NCBI GenBank assembly: GCA_903813345.2
Contig: CAIIXF020000007.1
Span: 14,802,714-14,862,713 of the forward strand
Length of the DNA: 60,000 bases
Source of the DNA: Owenia fusiformis
Taxonomy: Eukaryota; Annelida; Polychaeta; Sabellida; Oweniidae
Direction: 5' to 3'
The position numbers and the translations under genes are program-made. This document shows positions 47,461 to 58,030 of the stretch, piece after piece (the stretch's first letter is position 1; each line of letters begins with the position of its first letter). The notes below the pieces were generated by a model that did not search any database, had not been told where the DNA came from, and saw only the letters and a program-made list of their open reading frames with translations.

Positions 47461-48015
47461 ACACTAAAATGCGGAAAAAGTGGCACATTTTGTAATTCAG
47501 TGCATCATCACGATAAATATCTATCATTTGGTGCTTTCCACATTATACTAAACCAATATTTTGATGATTGAAGAAGGAAATGTCCGAGTTTAAAAAGATT
47601 TTTTCAGCGATAGCTTCTGCGCAGTTTTTATGTGCATATGATCTCTTCGACCAATCAGAACTCTCGAATAAAGAAGTCGAGAGCACGGCCAATCAGAATC
47701 CATGATAGAAAACGTTTCGGGATCGATCTAGAAGGAATATCCGGATGTTCTGGATTTTCGATCTCGATGAGTTTCTTGGCAGAAATATGTCATTATCATC
47801 GGGTTTTCAAGTCTGATTTGATCCCAGATCCCCACTATGGCAAGTGCTCCATTAAACTGTTCACCAGGTGTATTTTCTGATGGCATTTGGCGAATGGCAA
47901 CCGCTTATCCAACACACTGTATATGTACTTATACAGTATACTGAGAAAGAGACACATTTTGTAATTCGATGCATCATCACAATACAATAAATATCTATCA
48001 TTAGATACCATTCCA
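47461..48015. repeat. Direct repeat pair flanking an unidentified 400-bp segment
   Basis: About 47470-47530 and 47945-48010 share CACATTTTGTAATTC, GATGCATCATCAC and AATAAATATCTATCATT. Between them is an 82-codon frame (47632-47880) with no known domain. The segment could be a tandem duplication or an element with long direct ends. Confidence 0.5.
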
Positions 48016-49302
48016 CACCGGGTTAACCCAACTAATTGTTATAACATGCATATTCCCATACAAACGATCTGTCTTCCAGAGAAAACTAAGATTTGTGGAC
48101 ATGTTTTGCTGTCATTCCATCATACCCCAGTATGTCCTCTGTCAGTCAAAAAAGTTTGAATCAAAACTCCCCACGAAAATCAAAAGATCTCACCTGTTGA
48201 AGATGCCATCTATAGAAAATGTCAAAAAATGTCATTCAGATTTTGACAGATGGAGGCAGGTCAATAAGGTCAAATTTTTTAAAGAAAATGCACCTTGATC
48301 ACATCAAATCATGTTTTAGAGTTGGTCCATACATACACTTTTTCATTCATGTACTTACCAAAATCCAACCACTGGTGATGCCATCTATTCGTCCTTCCCA
48401 CTCGGTGGAAGGATCTAATGGTTGTGTGTCTCCACCATACTGAACTAATAATTCCCCTCCTTATTCTCACAACTTTTACACTAAAAATCATGATCTATTA
48501 TTAAATTAATAAAAGATTGGGTATGATCAATATCCAACAGTCTCCAATGAAAACAATTTGGGAAACAATTCCTTAAATTGGGGGTGGGGATGCTCCTGTG
48601 CGGATTTCTTTAATATTGTGCAGTTAGATCTTTGGTTCATTTTAGCGTGAGCTCTTCAATACCAACCCATATCATTGTAAAATATACAATATAAGAGTGT
48701 TGCATGTTACTTGGGCATATTTTAAAATTCTCTGTTTTAAATGTTTTAAGAAATTGCATAATGTCCCATTTTTATGACATACCCAGTACATGTTTGCCTT
48801 AGTCATAACTACTTACATCTTATTGTCTCATGTCCAGTTTTAAGAGGCAGATATTAAAATCAACGTCCTGTTGAAATTATATATATTGGTGCTGCATCAT
48901 TGTATTTGTGGCGTGTTGCTGATCGCGTTAATACAGAACAAGAAATGCATCTAGTAAAAGACTAGGAGATGATGATATATCATTGGAAAGTGTAAACATT
49001 TAAGCTGTATTCTAGGAGTGTTAATGGTTTAGCATTGTTTTATATTAGTATTTCATCTGGTAAGATGTGATATCAAAAGTACAACCTGTAAGGCTTTGAG
49101 CCAAGCCTTAAATGAGTTTGACATCTCATTTAGGGGACGTGCCTGTGCCAGGATGTAAGAGAGATATCGCTCATATATGAATGTTTTAATTTAAGACATT
49201 TACATATTGCAAGGACTGTGTTAATGGATGAAAACAACTTCATTTTATTTTTTAGACAGTTTCACAGAAAACACCTCTGTATGATTTGTTTATGTATTAC
49301 AG
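48016..49302. other. Upstream sequence of the EcR coding exon
   Basis: No coding exon was identified. The 60-74 codon frames at 48095-48491 overlap each other on both strands without known motifs. The last bases form the splice acceptor TGTATTACAG for the next exon, so this is probably intron within the EcR 5' UTR. Confidence 0.45.
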
Positions 49303-49670
49303 GGGCTGTGTCAAGAGATAGCGCTGCCTCATGATGATTTTCCATAGTAACAAGATGTCCCATCACAGGTACAGTCCTGATCACATGACACCTCGGCACA
49401 GCATGTCACCTCCCAGCAGTCTCTCTCCATCACACCACATGATGACCCAGCTGCCCCATGGTATGACCACAATGCATCAGGTGAAACAGGAAGTCATGGA
49501 TTACTCACTCCCGGGCGCTGCATGCTCAATGTCGGCAATGTCTAATATAAAGAAGAAAGGTAAAGGGTCTGGTGTGGCAGGGAAGAGCATAGAAGAGGAG
49601 TTATGTCTCATATGTGGAGATAGAGCATCGGGGTATCATTATAATGCTCTCAGCTGCGAGGGCTGTAAAG
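49303..49670 (+). CDS. EcR: Ecdysone receptor, first coding exon (A/B region and zinc finger 1)
   Basis: The exon is bounded by an acceptor (TATTACAG before 49303) and the donor AAAG|GTATTT at 49671. It encodes 113 residues from ATG 49331 (49334 is an equally possible in-frame ATG). An in-frame TAG at 49319-49321 shows translation cannot start earlier in this exon. The A/B region is short (about 90 residues), rich in Ser, His, Met and Pro, and contains VKQE (51-54), a SUMO-type consensus. Zinc finger 1 has C92, C95, C109 and C112 in [17 protein letters not shown], and the P-box CEGCKG is that of EcR-type NR1 receptors, which bind hormone-response elements as RXR/USP heterodimers in the nucleus. 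The exon ends in phase 1 inside the P-box glycine, a classic nuclear-receptor intron position. Confidence 0.9.
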
Positions 49671-50603
49671 GTATTTCTGTTTACTTGTTTTAATGACTAC
49701 ATGTATATTTTTGGTGTTTGCTTAGGCTGTCCATTCAAGGAGGATTGGCTCCCGGGATCGAAACTCGATATTTTCCAACAATGAAAACGTCGAAATGTCT
49801 TTATTTATTGAAATTATAACCGACTATAAATTCAAATATTGATCATTTCTTGGAATTAAGAAAATAAGACCAAAATTCTCAATTGAAGTGAACCAAATGT
49901 CGGCTGTTTGAATTCAAATTTTTTAATCATGACATGCCCATATATGGCGAAAAGCCAATCCTCCTTGCTGCCCATTACTATTTCCCTACTTAAATGATTA
50001 TCAACAGGTGGTCATTAGCAGAAACTTTATAAATTAAGAATTCCTTATTCAATTGTTGTAACCATGGATATGATGACATCATGGAAAGAGAACAATGTAC
50101 TATAGGAATTCTTAACTCAACCAAGTGTGTTTTAATAATAATCATCACTTAATCGTCTAATGGGCATTTTAACTGACATCGTTTCCCTGCTCTGCGCAGG
50201 TGTTTCACAAGGTGCTTAATGTATATGGACTAGTTAATGCAAAACATTTTTTCTGTGTCAGTTTTCAAGTCAATTACATGTATACTTGTATATCAATTTA
50301 TTGTTTATGTATTCTAAATTCGAATATTAAAGACCATATTTGCTTTGTAGTAGATACATAGAAAATGATATAAAATATTCATGCTTTAGTCTTTACCTGT
50401 TGATTTCCTAGTCAAATTTTGGATTTAATTATAGTAAAAGTAATTCACATTAATGAATACATGGAGAAAAATGAAGTGTTTTATCATAAAGTTATTTAAA
50501 CCAGAATCATTGTTTGTGTAAAAATCAGATTACATTGTATATTATATTGTATATGATTAATGTTTAACCTTTTATTTACAGTATTATAAATCTTTAATTT
50601 CAG
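49671..50603 (+). other. EcR: EcR intron between the two zinc-finger exons
   Basis: A 933-bp GT-AG intron. It carries a MITE (49736-49967) only 65 bp after the donor. The acceptor is AATTTCAG. The rest is AT-rich. Confidence 0.85.
49736..49967. mobile_element. hAT-like MITE inside the EcR DBD intron
   Basis: Starts CAAGGAGGATTGGCTCCC and ends GCCAATCCTCCTTG. It is flanked by CTGTCCATT and CTGCCCATT, a 9-bp near-perfect target duplication. The interior shares TTCGACGTTTTCATTGTTGG-type sequence (reversed) with the copy at 44979, so the two are inverted relative to each other. Confidence 0.85.
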
Positions 50604-50744
50604 GCTTTTTTAGACGTAGTATAACTCGTAATGCTACCTATAACTGTAAATTTGGTGGTAATTGTGAAATGGACATGTGGATGAGGAGGCGGTGTCAAGC
50701 ATGTCGCTTACGGCGCTGTCGGGAGGTCGGCATGAAAGAAGAAT
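50604..50744 (+). CDS. EcR: Ecdysone receptor, second DBD exon (zinc finger 2)
   Basis: A 141-nt exon with acceptor TTTCAG before 50604 and donor GAAT|GTAAGT at 50745. It joins in phase with the previous exon and encodes residues 114-160, starting [17 protein letters not shown]. Zinc finger 2 uses C128, C134, C144 and C147. The D-box between C128 and C134 is KFGGN, and [18 protein letters not shown] closely matches the EcR signature EMDMYMRRKCQECRLKKC of arthropods. It ends at EVGMKEE plus the first base of the next codon (phase 1; Cys expected in the family). No hinge or ligand-binding exon is visible through 60000, so the gene is cut by the window edge. Confidence 0.93.
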
Positions 50745-50789
50745 GTAAGTTAATTCACGTATAACTATAAAGCATCATATTTACTATAT

Positions 50790-51625
50790 AGAATATGATA
50801 TCATATCATGTACTTTACATGTGTGACTGTGGCATCACCATATTATAAACAGTTACATACATGCCATTATCATATTATGTACTTTACATGTGTAACTGTG
50901 ACATCACCATATTATAAACAGTTACATACATGACATCATATTATATACTTTACATGTGTAACTGTGACATCACCATATTATAAACAGTTACATATATGAC
51001 ATTATCATATTATGTACTTTACATGTGTAACTGTGACATCACCATATTATAAACAGTTACATACATGACATCGTATTATATACTTTACATGTGTAACTGT
51101 GACATCACCATATTATAAACAGTTACATATATGACATTATCATATTATGTACTTTACATGTGTAACTGTGACATCACCATATTATAAACAGTTACATACA
51201 TGACATCATATTATATACTTTACATGTGTAACTGTGACATCACCATATTATAAACAGTTACATATATGACATTATCATATTATGTACTTTACATGTGTAA
51301 CTGTGACATCACCATATTATAAACAGTTACATATATGACATTATCATATTATGTACTTTACATGTGTAACTGTGACATCACCATATTATAAACAGTTACT
51401 TACATGACATCATATTATATACTTTACATGTGTAACTGTGACATCACCATATTATAAACAGTTACATATATGACATTATCATATTATGTACTTTACATGT
51501 GTAACTGTGACATCACCATATTATAAACAGTTACATACATGACATCATATTATATACTTTACATGTGTAACTGTGACATCACCATATTATAAACAGTTAC
51601 ATATATGACATTATCATATTATGTA
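50790..51625. repeat. Minisatellite of about 68 bp in the EcR intron
   Basis: About twelve head-to-tail units, each with TACTTTACATGTGTAACTG, TGACATCACCATATTATAAA and CAGTTACATA. Two linker types mostly alternate: CATGACATCATATTATA and TATGACATTATCATATTATG. This gives a higher-order period of about 136 bp. It begins some 45 bp after the donor of the second DBD exon. Units are very similar, which indicates recent amplification. Confidence 0.93.
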
Positions 51626-52858
51626 TGAGTTATCATGAATTTAGAGATCTGTTTTCAGAGTACTACAATGAAAAATATATAGCTAATGGTGGCAATTATG
51701 CAGAGTTATGTATGCTATAATTGAGCAATTAAGTGTTCATGATTATTGAAATAGGGTGTTTAAAACTAACATTATATTATCTTTATTAAATTTTTCATTC
51801 CATTTTTACTAAATCAAATAATTTACCCCGGGTGATGTCACATCGGCTTAGCATAGTAACCATAAAATCAAATAATCAAACAGTAGAATCTTTATATTTA
51901 AGTTATACAGTCAATAATGTTTGGGGAATATCTGTACCGAGTTTCACAAAGATTGGTCCAGTAATTTGAAGTGGCAACACCACCTGGAGTGACTAATATG
52001 TCATGATATGACATCTAAAGAGTCAATAAAAGATATATATATCACCCTCTATATATGCAGTTAGTGATAAAGGGAAATTCATCTTCTATTACCCCACATT
52101 CACTACATAACTGTTCACTTGTGCTTGTATGGGTTTTGGCTTTGGTTTTGAGTATGATGTAATTCACATGTATGACATCACAATATGACGTTTTTATGTA
52201 TATGACATCATAACTTTTCCTGATTTATCTCCCTAGTTTGATTCTCTTAAAGTTAAAGTGGTGACATAACAACTTTTTTATGGCTGGTGTTTGGTGGTTG
52301 ATGTTTGGCAGTCGGTGTTTGTAACAGTGTTTGGCATCTGTAACACATGGCAGGTGGTAACATTTTGTATGTTAATGCCTTGTGTATGTTTCATATTGTA
52401 TTTTCATACCATGTTAAAATTGTATTCTGTTAAATTAAGCTGTCTGAACTATTCTGCTATTGCGCCATCGAGATATGGTAATGGTATCATGGAAAAAATG
52501 ATTTATGTGATTATTTAAATTAAGTGCAAGATGAAAAGGAATTTATTAAAGCATTTAAGTAATACTTACCATTAGATTTTTAATTACGGTAAATAGAATT
52601 ACATGATTTGTCTATAAAGCAGTAATAATAAATGTTTTAACAAGATATTATGTTTTAGTGATCCATTCATAAATTCTTCTGCATCATTATACAATTGCAA
52701 CTGGAGGATATGAAAGTAATCTGGTTATCTCAAATGTTATGAAACGCAATACTGTATTACAATGGAAAATATATCGCAGTCATTTATTTTTTGACTTCAT
52801 AATTTCAAATACATGAGGTTGGTTTGTTCGTGAACTTCTATCCTGGGGTCTGTGTTTT
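51626..52858. other. EcR intron DNA with two LINE fragments
   Basis: About 51985-52050 is a + strand LINE tail ending AGTCAATAAAAGATATATAT. About 52060-52165 is a minus-oriented fragment of the same LINE's coding end (AAACCCATACAAGC, TGTAGTGAATGTGGGG on the minus strand). The two sit back to back. The rest is unrecognised. Confidence 0.55.
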
Positions 52859-53175
52859 TTAGCTCACATGGTGAGCTTTTGCAATCACTCACTTGTCCGT
52901 CTGTCTGTCCGTCCGTCCGTCCGTCCGTCTGTCCGTCCGTCAACAATAGTGGCACGTTTTAAAACCTTTGTCGATAGGATTCCTGTTTTAAGTTATTTCT
53001 GTTCAACATCAATACAGAAAACTCCCCTATGACTCCTGGTTCAAAAGCTCGCCTATTTTCAAAATGGCCGTCACTTTTGTCTCGCGAAATTCACTTTTGA
53101 CCCATTTCCTAGCTTTACAAATAATTTCAGGTGTCCTTCACTGTAAAAATCCATGTCAATGTAAAGGGTAGATAT

Positions 53176-54240
53176 ACGCTTTTTTACACAGATGCTTTCT
53201 ATAGACCAATCCCTTCGATTTTCTTACCAGTGATACATCATTCAATTATCTATCACCGCTGAAGATTTGAAGACAATATATATATTACATGTTGATATAT
53301 CCTTATTTCCCTGAAGGAGGTACAGGTACCCCGGGACCGACATTTACGTCACATATTCTGAAGCTATTTTAGATTGTTTAACATGCAATGCAGTTGAATG
53401 CAGGCTGAACAAAACAAACCATTATGGTCATGAATTACCCCATTTTGTTATGCCATGGTTGATTTTGAATATTTTATCATCACTATGTGGTATTCATGCC
53501 ACATTCATTCCACAGGGCCCTCTAAATAGATTCCATCAAGTGCTACATGTACACAATTCCTCATCCTCTTAACTCAAGATTGTGAGACGAGGCTGAATCC
53601 ATTCTCTGACATGGTAGCAATATGCAGTTGCACGGGTTGTTTTCTTTCATCAATGTCAATAAACCTGCGTCCTTTCTCTATAGAAATAAGAAGTATAGAA
53701 ATAAACAAATCACATGTAAGCAGATCTGGACAATATGGTGCATTGGCCAAGGGCTCAATTTTGAGGTCCAGGGATATTGTTTTCTGAACATTTTGAGATC
53801 TTTGGGCAGGTGCATTGTCCATATGGAGTAGAGTGTTCCCTTCTCTCACCACCCCTTTCTTCCACAATGCTTTCTCAAATTGACCTGCAAACCCCTTCCA
53901 TACAACACTCTGACATTACAATACTTTCTGTTTATGTGTTACCAGTCAGCAAAAAATGTTAAACAACACAACACTTGTTGCATATAAAACGTAGTTCAAA
54001 TCTAACTGAAATTTACCAAACTGGCTAAAATCTGAATATGTGACGTAAATGTCGGTCCCGGGGTACCTGTACCTCCTTCACGGAATTAAGGATATATCAA
54101 TATGTATTATATATTTTGTCTTCAAATCTTCAGAGTTGATAGATTATTGAATGATGTATCACTGGTAGGAAAATCAAAGGAATTGGTCTATAAAAGTTAT
54201 CTGTGTAAAAAAGCGTCCATTACTTATTGATCACCCCTCG
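53176..54240 (-). mobile_element. Degenerate mariner-like transposon with long inverted ends
   Basis: Long terminal repeats of roughly 170 bp. The left starts ACGCTTTTTTACACAGAT and contains TAGACCAATCCCTTCG, GAAGGAGGTACAGGTACCCC and GGGACCGACATTTACGTCAC. The right is its inverse and extends about 24 bp further to CCCCTCG|TA, so the left tip is eroded. It interrupts the first 330-bp tandem unit. A transposase remnant lies in the middle on the minus strand. Confidence 0.8.
53574..53867 (-). pseudogene. Mariner transposase C-terminal remnant
   Basis: The 97-residue minus frame contains HMDNAPAQRSQ and, about 35 residues on, PYCPDLLTCDLF. These correspond to the second and third catalytic aspartate regions of mariner transposases (DNAPAH and YSPDLAP-x-D-FFLF in the family). 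KGRRFIDIDE also matches the family. The N-terminal DNA-binding half and first catalytic aspartate are missing, so it is inactive. Confidence 0.8.
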
Positions 54241-55157
54241 TATGTAATAATATTGTTACAAAAAATCAGCGAAAAATTATATCCATTTTTTTATTTTCAG
54301 CCATTTTAGTTATCATTGATTTGTCTATCTGACTCGCGAAATCCACTTTCCGTCAATAGCAATGGCACGTTTTAAAACCTCTGTCGATAGGATTCCTGTT
54401 TTAAGTTTTTTCTGTTCAACATCAATACAGAAAACTCCCCTATGACTCCTGGTTCAAAAGCTCGCCTATTTTCAAAATGGTCGCCATTCTTGTTCCGCGA
54501 AATTCACTTTTTGCCCATTTCCTAGCTTTACAAATAATTCCAGCTGTCCTGCATTGTAAAAAGCCGTGTCACTGTAAAGAGTAGTTGTATGAAATAATTT
54601 TGTTACAAAAATTCGGCAAAATATTATATCTGTTTTTTTATTTTCAGCCATTTTAGTTAACATTGATTTGTCCATCTGTCTTGCGAAATCCTCTTTTGAA
54701 CCATTTGCTTAAAACCTCTGTCGATAGGATTCCAGTTTCACATTATTTTTGTTCAACATCAATACAAAAAACTCCCCTGTGACTCCTGGTTCAAAAGCTT
54801 GCCTGATTTCAAAATGGTCGCCATTTTTGTCTCGCGAAATTCAATTTTGGCCTATTTCCTAGCTTTACAAATAATTTCAGGTGTCTTGCATTGCAAAAAG
54901 CCATGTCACTGTAAAGAGTAGTTCTATGAAATAATTTTGTTCCAAATAATTGGCAAAAAATTATATCCTTTTTTTTCTCAGCCATTTTACTTAACATCGA
55001 TTTGTCCATCTGTCTCTCAGTCAGTCCAAAATAGTGGCAAGTGGCTTGAAATAATTTTGTTACAAAAAATCAGCAAAAAATTATATCCGTTTTTTTCTGT
55101 CACCATGTGAGCCCAGTACCCATGGTACTAATTTTGTTTATTGTAGTTTTATCTCAA

Positions 55158-55322
55158 GGCTCTGCCACATATGCTATTAATACTCTGCCACATTCGCTAG
55201 TAATACTCTGCCACATTCGCTAGTAATACTCTACCACATTCGCTAGTAATACTCTACCACATTCGCTAGTAATACTCTACCACATTCGCTAGTAATACTC
55301 TACCACATTCGCTAGTAATACT
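55158..55322. repeat. 23-bp tandem repeat
   Basis: Seven units of TCTGCCACATTCGCTAGTAA-TAC. The first is diverged (ATATGCTATTAATAC) and the later ones have CTACCAC in place of CTGCCAC. It is not a CRISPR: there are no unique spacers and the context is eukaryotic. Confidence 0.92.
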
Positions 55323-55490
55323 CAATTAGGTTGCCTGTTAACTAAAACATAATTTGTTTTGATTATAAAGTGTCATATTATATTAGTGATTACAACAACA
55401 TGTTAATGAATTATGCAAACTGTTCATAATTGTTGAATCTCCAAATCACCAGTGTTTTACATCGATCTATTTTCACTTTTAGAGCTATTA

Positions 55491-56024
55491 TCACTGCTAC
55501 CCACCTAATTACACAGACGTATCGTCGGTGTATCATGGCGGAACTTCCTCCGGGACTAGGTTTCGGTAAGATTTTTTTATTTCCCGATTTACACCTACTT
55601 ATAAGTCACGTTGTGGATAATAATTTGGCTCGAAGTTTAGTCTAGTTTGAGAATGTGTCAATGGTTTTAGGTTTTATATGTTAACAAAGACACAATTCAC
55701 GTATTTAGTCCCTCGCTTTTCTTACACTGACGAACGACCAATATCAGTGTAATATTGGCAATATTAATGCCGATCATCAGTGTAAGAAAAGCGAGGGACT
55801 AAATACGTGAATTGTGTCTTTGTTAACATATAAAACCTAAAACCATCGACACATTCTCAAACTAGACTATCTTCCTTAACTTCGAGCCAAATTATTATCC
55901 ACAACGTGACTTATAAGTAGGTGTAAATCGGGAAATAAAAAAATCTTACCGAAACCTAGTCCCAGAGGAAGTTCCGCCATGATACAATGACGATACGTCT
56001 GTGTAATTAGGTGGGTAGCAGTGA
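55491..56024. repeat. 0.5-kb hairpin whose arms carry a gene-start-like segment
   Basis: The left arm 55491-55730 and right arm 55777-56024 are inverted copies, nearly identical apart from a roughly 8-bp insertion in the right arm (ATCTTCCTTAAC region) and a few substitutions. The loop is about 46 bp. Each arm contains ATGGCGGAACTTCC (left 55535), which reads MAELPPGLGF and runs into a perfect-looking donor, TTCG|GTAAGA. It lies in EcR intron DNA. Whether it is a transposon or a captured gene fragment is not decidable here. Confidence 0.85.
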
Positions 56025-58030
56025 TTATATAACAATGAAACATCACATAATAGTGACCTATAATTGTGCATCATTTTTACATTATGTTACTCATCCTTAG
56101 GTTACTTTACTTTACCAGGAGATTAGCCACTAATGATATACTTTATATAAAGAATAAGCCAGTAATAGATGAGTTCCTTAATGAGTCAACATTGACAAAT
56201 TATTTTTCATGCACCCTCAAGCTGATTCTTCTTCCTTTGATGGTCTGTGTTTTCTTATGTTTTGGCTCACCCACTCATTTCTCATCTTAAAATACAACCA
56301 TAATGAAGACAAAAAATGGGAATGGGAGTGTTTACTGGTTGTGAACGGTTGGACCCATCAATATATAATCCCAATAACAAGACCAAGAGTAAAGTCCTGA
56401 TAATTAAGATCATAGAATCAAGGAAGAAACAAGAAAAAAGAAATCCACAAGTAAGGCTAAGAGAAGCAAGAAAACACAATCCTTTTTATTGGGGTCCATA
56501 TTTGTAATTTATACCATGGGTCCTGGCTCTTACTCTTGCCTTGTTGTGGAGATACCAGGTTTTGTGAACTTTATTCCACAATCTATGCACCCCCCCCCCC
56601 CCTCTGCCCCTACACTTTGCCATAGTCAGGTATATACAAAAATAAGACTTTTTGATCTCGTAAAAAAAGTAACTTTAATTTAAAAATCTCCTATATGCCC
56701 ATTGTATATGTTGAGTTTCGTTGTGATATACAGTATTATACTAAATTGATTAGCACATTAAGTGTTCTAATCTCCGAGGAGTGAGATAATATGTTAAACC
56801 TCTTCCATAACAAGAGGGAATAATTTAATTATAACTTTTGATTGATCATAATCTGCTATTATTATCATGCAAGTAGAACTCAACCATCAACAAAAACAAT
56901 GCTTCACTAAGTTAAGCATTAATCTGTAAAAAGAGAGTTTAATCTCCAGCCTTTGATCTAGCCTTATCTAATCAGAATCACTATTTATTACATAACTAAT
57001 AGAGCACTATCATGCAACATCTGTCAATGAATATAAGTTCATCAGTTATTTTGGTTGTGAGTTGCATTATATTTTAATAGACCAATTGTAATGATACATG
57101 AGACAACATGTAAAAAACTGTGTAATGACTCATATGTCGATGAAACTGACATGTTTCAAAGTCAATAAAAGATATAGGATGACATAGATCCAGACTTTAT
57201 TTACTTACATTTTATCATGTCATTAGAGAGTTTACTCATTAAGAACCACTACACTTATACTATTCTTATTACAGGAAGCTTTTAATGCTTTTAATAACAC
57301 ATCAAGCCTGGATATTTGTCATATTAGACAGGGTCACAGTAACATGCATTAGATATAAATATATGATTGATCTTAGATCTTTGTTACTTGCATTGATTAG
57401 AAAAAACTGATAAAATGAATGATACCTAATTTTTCCAAGGTCATTCAATGTTCTTCAATACAAATAATATAATAAAATTAATTTAGTCATTTTATTAGGT
57501 TAATATATCAGGCTTTATCTCTAATCTATAGTTACCTCTCTAGTATGTAATAATATCTAAGGCTGTATTCTCGAATGCAACTTTCGGCTGCCAGATACCA
57601 CATTAACCTACTATTTTATGACTTATTTAGATATAAATGGAATAGTGGCAGGTACTATTCATATTTCATGATAGGTTATCTGGCTGATTATCTGGTTTTT
57701 CCTTCACCATTTTGGAATATAACAACTTGTCCTAGCCTCATACTTTAGGAATTTTTAACAGATCTGAATGAACAGCAGCCTCTGACATTTAACTTGCTGT
57801 TGGCCTTTTATCAATCTCTTTCATGATATCTAATTGAAAAGTAATTGAAAAAATGTCAGATAATCAATCAAAGTAGGCGAATTACATGTTACATGCAACC
57901 CTGGCCTCTAATTTGGGATTTCTTTCTCATAATTTTCTCAACAGTAAGAAATCTCTAAATCCAAATCTATTTTATGATATACCTTAAAGAATTGTACCCC
58001 TGTTAAATTTATAATGTAATATAGGATGAT
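56025..58030. other. EcR intron DNA with small repeat fragments
   Basis: A poly-C run lies at 56590-56602. A LINE tail ending AGTCAATAAAAGATATA is at about 57130-57177. A diverged copy of the 34.1-kb fold-back MITE is at 57567-57690 (TATTCTCGAATGCAACT and CTACTATTTTATGACTTATTT). The 63-74 codon frames at 56066-56683 have no known motif and no clear splice context. Confidence 0.45.

Larger units (their letters stand above)
52859..55135. repeat. Composite repeat of three 330-bp tandem units with CTCACATGGTGAGC-type ends
   Basis: Starts TTAGCTCACATGGTGAGC, followed by a GTCCGTCC/GTCT microsatellite (52898-52945), and ends TCACCATGTGAGCCCAGTAC. In between are three units of about 330 bp sharing CTGTCGATAGGATTCC, GTTCAACATCAATACA, ACTCCCCTATGACTCCTGG, AAAATGGTCGCCATT and AGCCATTTTAGTTAACAT. 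The first unit is split by a mariner element. The minus frames at 54472 and 54809 (both starting MDKSML) are shadows of two units. I associate this repeat type with bivalve genomes, from memory only. Confidence 0.75.

Noticed and set aside
50790-51625. CRISPR-like regular repeat
   Set aside because: The repeats are contiguous without unique spacers and the sequence is animal DNA; it is a minisatellite. The same applies to 55158-55322.
54472-55009. Two similar minus frames starting MDKSML
   Set aside because: They are shadows of two copies of the 330-bp tandem repeat, with no conservation beyond the DNA repeat.
56316-56507. Lys/Arg-rich frame (RKKQEKRNPQVRLREARK) considered as the EcR hinge exon
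   Set aside because: No acceptor in the required phase, no Cys at the expected start, and the sequence does not follow EcR hinge patterns I know.
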